Notes under the pieces: generated by a model
What the model was told of the DNA's origin: nothing
The model's database searches: none
What the model saw: only the letters and a program-made list of their open reading frames with translations
From: Chamaecyparis obtusa
Lineage: Eukaryota > Streptophyta > Pinopsida > Cupressales > Cupressaceae
Direction of reading: 5' to 3'
Assembly (NCBI GenBank): GCA_027943335.1
Contig: BSBK01001115.1
Location: 558,001 to 622,000, forward strand
DNA: 64,000 nt
Part shown: piece by piece, positions 57,613-64,000 of the stretch
How positions within the stretch are numbered: position 1 is the stretch's first letter
Layout: the number at the start of each line of letters is the position of its first letter
Made by a program: the position numbers and the translations under genes

Positions 57613-59858
57613 ATCCTGCAAAAGAAAGAGTGAGAAAATGGGTCAATTCATGCGAACTGAGCAATGGAGAAGGATTAAGCTATCTAGTTGTCTACTTGAT
57701 TGCATTTACACAAATGTAAATCAACATGCATAAATAAAACTGCTGAAAAGAATGATCATATCACAAAAAACACTTTATTTCCTAACATTGTTTGCTTCAT
57801 GTGCAGATAGGTACGAAGACTAAGTAGGTCATTGAAAGGACGTGCATACATTATGCACATGAAACTTTCTGATTGAAGCTATGAAGAGGCGAAGACATGA
57901 AGACTGGTGGATTGGAGGAGGCTATCAAGGGGGCCTACATAAGTTTCAGGCATTGGAACTTCTAGCCAAATCATGGAGCTGTATAAGATGGGCTGTTGAA
58001 GGGACATGACTTTCGTCATGAAACCTTCCAACCAATTAGATTAGGTTACTAATGTTACAAGAGGTTGTGTATTTCATCCTATAATGGAACAGAGCAGGAA
58101 AAGTGAAAAGAAATGAGCTTAATGTCATGACTATTACTCATGGGAGTCACGAGCCTGTACTCAAACCCCATGAATAATAGTTCAATATGCTGAGAAAAGT
58201 GAAGGCTAATTGTTAAGTACAGATTCAACATCAATGAGAATTGTATATAGTGAACAAGGCTACAGAATACAAGCTGAACAGAAAGTATAAAACTGAAACA
58301 CAATATGCATGGCTAATAGTGAAATATCATAAAGGATGAGTTATTAGAGGTGTTTCATGGTTTCCTGGAGCAACTATTCACCATTGCCAAGCTCATAAAA
58401 TATGGTTTGCAAAGGAATGAGTTCACCCATTCGTCAGATGAGATAAGTATGCAAGATATATTTCAAAGGAAAATAGTATTTCTATGCTATTTCAAGTCCG
58501 GAATGATTTCACAGAATTGATACTTATATTATTTTAGATTAATATAGTATGTATGCAAGTCCTATTCATTGATTGGTATCAGACAAACATTTTATTCTAA
58601 ATACTACAGACTGATATTTTTAGTGAAAGAAGAGGAAAATTATTTGTATATTAAAAAATGATGAATAAAGACAGAGCATAGTGACAATTAAAAGACTGCA
58701 AAATACAGGCATATGCTGGAAATAAAGGTGTATAAAACATATGGTATGTTTTTTTTTAGTTCTAATAAGAATCCGTGGTGAAAAGAGAAAGCCTCAGTTT
58801 TAGCTACTAGAATCATGAGTTCCTGAGATTTTACAACTTGTTGGCTTCAACACTCAATTAAGTAACCAGATATACAAGAAATGAGCAGGACCGAATAGAG
58901 ATGAGTACAAATAAAGGAGAAGTTCAAATATGATTAAACAGAAAAACAAATGCCAGTCACAACTAGATCATGGTAACCAGAATCAGTCCAGATTTTCAAG
59001 GTTAACAACAGTGTATACAACCAATGTGGAAAGTATAAAAAATTATTACTTCAAGCAATTCTATTACATAATATAAAAGATTCATGAGAATTTATACAAT
59101 GACATCTTCAGTATTTGGGCAAGCAACTGTAATAAGAAAAGAATCAGCAAATATTTAATTTAACTTCAACTTCCAGCTATAGGCCATAGTTAATGTCAAG
59201 GCATGAATTTACAGTCAAAGAAACCTCAGGGTTATGTCACAGATAATACAAGGTAAAATAGAGAAAGAGTTCCAAAATTTTATTACAAACAAAAGAAAGA
59301 AGCCAAGCACTTAATCCAAGTAACGGTTATAGCCAAAGTATTTTTCAAACTCGAGGTAGCCCTAGTAGAAATGAAAATAAAATGAACAAAGCGGCTGCAG
59401 AAGAGCTTCAGTATTTGAAGAATGATAACAGCAGCTCAAAGCAAGAAGAGATCAAGATAACATTTCTTCAAGGAACAAGTTCAGTCACTGTTTATAGTAG
59501 TCATTAAATAGCTTAATACACAATGGCAGGGTTTGAAGATTCACGCAGGCAAAGGAGTTGTCATTTTTTGTATTTCACAGTGCTAGCAAGTTCAACGCCA
59601 TATGGAGCCTTCAAAGTGTGTAATATACTACAAAAAGATAAACCAGTCTTCATGCTATGAAGGAAAGTAGATACCCAGATCAAATATAAGTGTGATTTAT
59701 GCTACAACAGAGTCAATCAACAAAACCCAGTAAAGCCCTAGGCTTATATCACTGAAGTCACAAAAGAAAGCCTGTGTACGAGCAACTCAGGAACCAAATA
59801 CAAGCTACAACATGTTGGAAGTAAAATAATAACAATAAGAGGAAATAATATCTTATCT

Positions 59859-60174
59859 TTAGATGGCACCATGTATAATGGTAGCGGAGAGCTCTTTCTT
59901 TTTTCGAAGTGCATACAATGGTAGAGGAGGCCCGAACTCTCTATTCTTCACAAAGAACTTTAAAACTAGCGCTAGCACAATAAAGATAAGGCTCGAGTTT
60001 AGCAAATAATGAAGATTTTGTGAGAGTAGACCAGAGGTTATTTCTAGAGAATAAGAACTCGGATTTACAGAGAGAAACCAGAGAGAAAGTTCTTGCAGTT
60101 CGTGGTTCAAACCCTAGACTTCTCATTTCACAATGCGAAAATGCCAAAGTATGAAACCAAAAGATGAGATACAT
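59859..60174 (-). other. Exon-like segment with a transit-peptide-like frame
   Basis: Two overlapping minus frames. One starts MRSLGFEPRTARTFSLVSLC and is Ser/Arg/Leu-rich, with few acidic residues in its first 40 codons, like an organelle-targeting peptide. It stops at 59941. The other frame ends LYALRKKKELSATIIHGAI at 59859. A single frameshift would join them. No family is recognised. Confidence 0.25.
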
Positions 60175-60359
60175 AAAAATGCCTTGCTAAGTTTGATTAA
60201 AGTTTAGAATCCACAAGGTATGACAGGCAACAGCGTACAAAATCCTCTCAGCATGCCATGCCTTGTGAGTCACATGGCTTTGTAATAAAATAGGAGATAT
60301 TTATCTTTTGCAAAAAGGTCATGTTGACCATAGATAACTTCAATTTGTTATGCATAAGT

Positions 60360-60760
60360 TTCTCAAATGTATTGTTTATATATTCTTTTTTTATTAAATA
60401 TATTAGGCACTAAAATTTTATATGTATTGTTCCTTTTAAATTCAATTTTTTAACAATATAATTATACTCTAAATTCTATTTTAATTAAATAGATAAGTTC
60501 ATTATCTATTTAACTTAAATAGAATTATATTATAATTTATATTGTTAAAAAATTGAATTTGATATTCTATTTATTTAATATCTAATAGACAAAAAACTTA
60601 TTTAGAATTAAATATATTAAATAGAGTTTTATTCTATTTATATATTTATATTTAAGTTTGTTTATTTATGAAATATTAAATAGATAGACTTTAATTTGGA
60701 AAAATATATATAATTTTTTTTGCAAAATATATGAAATAAATGAGTATATACTTAAGGTTG
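60360..60760. repeat. AT-rich inverted repeat region
   Basis: TTTAAATTCAATTTTTTAACAATATAATT at about 60437 is inverted at about 60528-60558, and AAATAGATAAG/TTATCTATTT pairs lie between them (about 60488-60512). This is a foldback of roughly 120 bp inside the 57039-61785 insertion. Confidence 0.6.
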
Positions 60761-61785
60761 AGATTATCATTTTGATAAAGGAGGAGCCTTTCAGTTATCT
60801 TCAGTTCTAGACATAGTTTAGGGACTGTTCCAGTGTCTTTGAGTTCCATGTTGAGTTCAACATCATATAGTATTAGTTGAGAGTCTCTTTGGAGCAATTC
60901 ACTATCAGTTTCTAGCAGTTACACTCATATTTTGATAGGCTTTTTCTTTCATATCTGACCCCTCACATATTTGCATGATTATTGGAGTTATGGAGCAGTT
61001 TCAAGGTGATTTTGAGTGGCAATCCAGTTGTCTATGACTTGAGGAAGTTCAAGGGGCACTTTGACTTCATTTTTGGGCAGTTTGACTCCTCATTTTGGAG
61101 GGTTTTATCATGCATACGGATTAGGGTTTTGAGAGCTCTATTTACATTATTTTCACCTCATTTTTGAGGGATCTTTTTGGCTCACCTGTTTTGAATATTG
61201 CAAACTTGAGAGAGAATTGTAAGATAGTTGTAGGATAGATTTATTCCAGCATTGATAAATACAGATATCCGTTCCTTCCCATTTGTTTTCAAAGTGTAAT
61301 ATTGTGAGTTTAATTACTTTGATGTTGTGTTAGCCTTCATCTTAGCTGCATTCCTTATTACGTTTTGGAATCTTGATACTTGCTATTATAGGTCTATTGT
61401 TTGTGTCCTAACTTTTGCAGTGATTTGGTGAAGCATTGTTTCCCTATCTGTGCAAAATATTTCAGGTCCTTACATAGAAACATTTTTATAGTTGCATGTT
61501 GTTTGGGTACTAAGAGCCATAGTTATCTTTAAAAGTTCTATGTTGGATTAGTTTAAGTTACATATCATTTATTGGTGTATCACCCTGTTTAGGTTTAGAA
61601 TTCAGTACGTTATTCCTTTCATCCCTTTCCTTATACAAATTTGTGCAAGTGATATTCTAAATCTAAGAGGAACCGACCTAGAATCCGGAGATTCATTTTC
61701 TTCCCCATCAGCAAGCACGTTTCCATGTTTCAAAAGGATAGCTAGATTCCACATCAAGCTATAGGCACAATCCTGATTGACAACA

Positions 61786-61790
61786 TTTAG
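61786..61790. repeat. Target-site duplication TTTAG, right copy
   Basis: Second copy of the 5-bp duplication. The CACTA subterminal repeats resume after it (TTGTTGAATTAGTCATTAAT). Confidence 0.75.
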
Positions 61791-62102
61791 TTGTTGAATT
61801 AGTCATTAATTTAGTCGTATATTTAGTCATAAAATGAAAAGTATTTTAAATAGCATAAATTTTATAATGTCAAAAAAACATCATATTAAACTTGAACTAA
61901 TGCCAAAAAACATCATATTAAATTTTATAATGCCAAAAAAACATCATTTTCAAAGTATGCAGTGTAAAAATATATATGTAAGATGTCGAATTTATCTAAA
62001 GAGTATATACGTAAATATAATAAAAAATATCAAAGTTGTCTCAAATATAAAACACTGAGCGAAGATGTCTAACAACTAGTACATGATAAACATGTTGATC
62101 AA
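61791..62102 (-). mobile_element. CACTA element, continuation after the insertion
   Basis: 61791-61835 has three further ATTTAGTC(A/G)T repeats. Then comes a short AT-rich stretch with AAAAAACATCAT repeated three times (about 61873, 61907 and 61937) before the coding segment. This would be the 3' untranslated part of the minus-strand CACTA gene. Confidence 0.6.
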
Positions 62103-62396
62103 CTATGTCATTTTTTGCAAATATTTTAGTGGCCACCGTGTGAAGGTTCCCTCTTTCTCTTTCAGACGAACAACTCCATCTATTTTGTCTTCATAAGCAA
62201 GGGGTACGTTACTTGTGACCTTTAAAATGTTTACATTTGCATCTTCTGTTCCTTTCAAGTTGATTCCATGTAAAATAGATAGGGAGTGAATCCGCCCAAT
62301 GTCCACAACATCACCATCATATGGATCCAACACCTTAACTTTATCCCCTTCTTTAAGTTTATCAACACATTTCTGCAAAAAGAAAAAAAATAACAC
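62103..62396 (-). CDS. CACTA-associated Transposase_23-like C-terminal segment
   Basis: Minus-strand frame of about 90 codons, probably the last exon: a poly-T/CAG-like acceptor (TTTTTTTCTTTTTGCAG) precedes KCVDKLKEGDKVKV at about 62375, and the frame ends LKYLQKMT at a stop at 62103. The pattern of a changed-address motif (VVDIGRIHSL), LHGINLKG, VNILKV and a closing TRWP(L) resembles the Transposase_23 (TNP1/En/Spm) module found near the C-terminus of the second ORF of plant CACTA elements. It is close to the CACTA terminus and on the strand expected if that end is the 3' end. The remaining exons should lie to the right or outside the window. Confidence 0.6.
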   Translation of the reverse strand: MLFFFFLQKCVDKLKEGDKVKVLDPYDGDVVDIGRIHSLSILHGINLKGTEDANVNILKVTSNVPLAYEDKIDGVVRLKEKEGTFTRWPLKYLQKMT

Positions 62397-64000
62397 ATTA
62401 TATTACATAGGTAATGAAAGGCCACAAATATAATATAATCATAAGACTCTAAATAAGAAAGACCAAAATTATTGTTCATTACTATTGCACTTCTCTTTTT
62501 TATGTTCAAGACTAAAGGTGACAACTTTAGAATTGCAAAAAATAAAGAAGCATTTATAGTTCATCTAAAGACTAAAATAGTATAGATCATCCAAATAAGA
62601 GATGCTTTAATCTCTTATTGCATAATAAATAGAAAAAATGTTCTTTATATCTAAAACTTGAAGAGAATTAGAAATTTTGACTAGCAAATATAAACAATGA
62701 AATAAATAATAAATACATAGTGATTCTGAAACATACTGAAGAGAGCATGTTTGATGAAGTTTAGGGACAACCCAAACCTTGGATTCATTCCCCAAACCTT
62801 GCACTACTGACTTGGTTCTTGGGGCATCATTCACCCAAGGATTACCTATATACTTGCTTTCAAATGGGAATAAAGAACATGTAATTCTCCCAGGATTTCA
62901 ACTATCAGGATAAGAACTTGCACTTTCTTATGTTAGAATAATTTATATATAGATGCTAGACGCAAATATTTTGTCCCATACATTAGCATTAAGAATTCCT
63001 AACCTCAATGGATAGTTTCTCTAAAGAAACCATGGACTAACCTAATGAAGGAAGATCATGAAGATGGTGAAGACTCAATAGATATGATTCCACCCAATTA
63101 ATCAGTTTGATAGGCTAAGATGACACATTACTAAGAACAAGATTCCTAAACTACCTTTAAAGTTAACATACAATGGTCCTAATTGTCTACCATCTAGGTA
63201 GGCTTATCAATAGGAACAAGGTTCTACCATGGACCAAGCCTTTAATCTTATTACTAGGAACACACAATTTCAATCCTCCCACAATCTATGGTTATAAGTG
63301 AACAATACTTGTAGAAATGTTCTTGGTTTATGGATTCCTTGACTATAGGTTCATAACATAAATAAGCTAGTCCCCAGACTAGCATTTATTAACAAGATCT
63401 ATATTTCACCATTTATCAAATTTAACTCTTAAACCTCAATGTATTTAGTAGTGGGGTCATTATGCCAAACAATTGAATATAAGATATTACCAAGTCAATA
63501 CATTTTCCTTTAGCAATCATCCTCCTTGTAACGTTGTAGCAGCAGTTAACAACAGTTAACATGCGTAAGCAACAAAGATGTAGTAAGCATTTTATAAGCA
63601 TTTTTCAAATAAAAGCCAAGTTCTCATATTAATGTAGTAAGCATTTATAAGCATTTTATGCATTCAGAAAAACCTTTCACCCAAGGCCATTGGCTTCCTA
63701 ATTTTTGAACCAAACTTTTAGCATAGCCTAAGCAAGGCAAGAAGAGAATGCCAAAAATCCTACATGAATAGCTTTTCAAAGTCAAAGAATGGCAAATTAC
63801 ATGTGTAAGCAGCAGAGATTTAAGGGTTAACAACAGTCTTTGAGGAATGAACAAAAGACTCAAGCACATAACAACAGTGCATTCAATGTAAAAGCCACGG
63901 ATCTCAAGTTACAACAAGAAGTTCTTGATTCAAATAGGTAGTGCGCGGAGAAAGGACATATCAGAGTTATTAACAATGACAGAGATAAAGGTTCAAGGAA
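62397..64000. other. No recognised feature to the window end
   Basis: AT-rich sequence with short frames only. Short near-duplicates such as AGTAAGCATTT.ATAAGCATTTT (about 63582 and 63627) and GTAAGCA(A/G)CA (about 63546 and 63806) occur. If the CACTA reading is right, this is intron or internal CACTA sequence, but no exon could be identified. Confidence 0.4.

Larger units (their letters stand above)
57039..61785. mobile_element. 4.75-kb insertion with LTR-type ends (candidate giant solo LTR)
   Basis: The ends are TGTTATCA and TTGACAACA (inverted TGTT.TCA), flanked by TTTAG duplications, and it sits inside the CACTA subterminal repeats. No gag or pol and no internal LTR pair were found, so it may be one very long LTR, as in Tat/Ogre elements, or a non-autonomous retroelement. 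The right 1 kb has LTR-like features: AATTGTAAGATAGTTG and GATAGATTTATTCCAGC near 61215-61245. Exon-like segments near 57561-57612 and 59859-60174 may be captured gene pieces. Confidence 0.6.

Noticed and set aside
1..64000. CRISPR array, prophage, bacterial defence or operon-type system
   Set aside because: Repeats here are direct arrays without spacer structure. All recognisable proteins are plant transposon proteins, and genes have introns.

Overview
This is a nuclear fragment from a plant with a large, repeat-filled genome. Plant origin is supported by Ty1/copia and chromodomain Ty3/gypsy polyproteins, a plant-type LINE with zf-RVT and RNase H domains, a PIF/Harbinger transposon with a Myb/SANT-like partner ORF, a CACTA terminus, and introns with GT..AG borders. 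The long decayed elements, very long LTRs and scarcity of host genes fit a gymnosperm best; that is inference. No intact host gene, rRNA, tRNA, CRISPR array or bacterial gene was found.

Layout. 1-4053: old retroelement debris with a recognisable Ty3-type gag remnant and a near-perfect hairpin at 1071-1157. 4054-31173: a higher-order tandem array of three units of about 6.0-6.3 kb, bracketed by four copies of a 1.56-kb block (A). Between the A blocks lie 260-520 bp sub-monomers, three per unit ending in a long module of about 630 bp. The first unit alone carries two later insertions: a minus-strand copia element (8087-13469, target duplication GAAGG) and a solo LTR (13845-15501, target duplication AAATC). 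Units two and three preserve the empty sites. 31174-33620: lower-copy sequence with minus-strand exon-like segments, including a duplicated 63-nt exon.

33622-36608: a 5'-truncated LINE (minus strand), next to an AT-rich MITE-like insert. 37472-49797: a candidate giant PIF/Harbinger element with GCCC(C/T)GTTTGTTTGC ends flanked by CTAA. It encodes, all on the minus strand, a DDE transposase, a Myb/SANT-like protein and a GRF zinc-finger protein. It also contains hairpins, minisatellites and a second nested 3.9-kb element with 45-bp inverted ends.

50427-50802: a foldback element whose arms derive from the 3' part of 5S rRNA. 51666-54310: a decayed chromodomain gypsy pol (plus strand), probably followed by its LTR. 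55015-56349: a copia gag-protease-integrase fragment. 56352 onward: the end of a CACTA element with subterminal repeats, split by a 4.75-kb TG..CA insertion with 5-bp duplication (57039-61785, candidate giant solo LTR). The CACTA part resumes with a Transposase_23-like C-terminal segment at 62103-62396 (minus). The rest to 64000 shows nothing recognisable.

The coding features act in transposition rather than host metabolism, and nearly all are inactivated by stops and frameshifts. The most distinctive features are the higher-order array with its dated insertions, the three-ORF Harbinger element, and the 5S-derived foldback.
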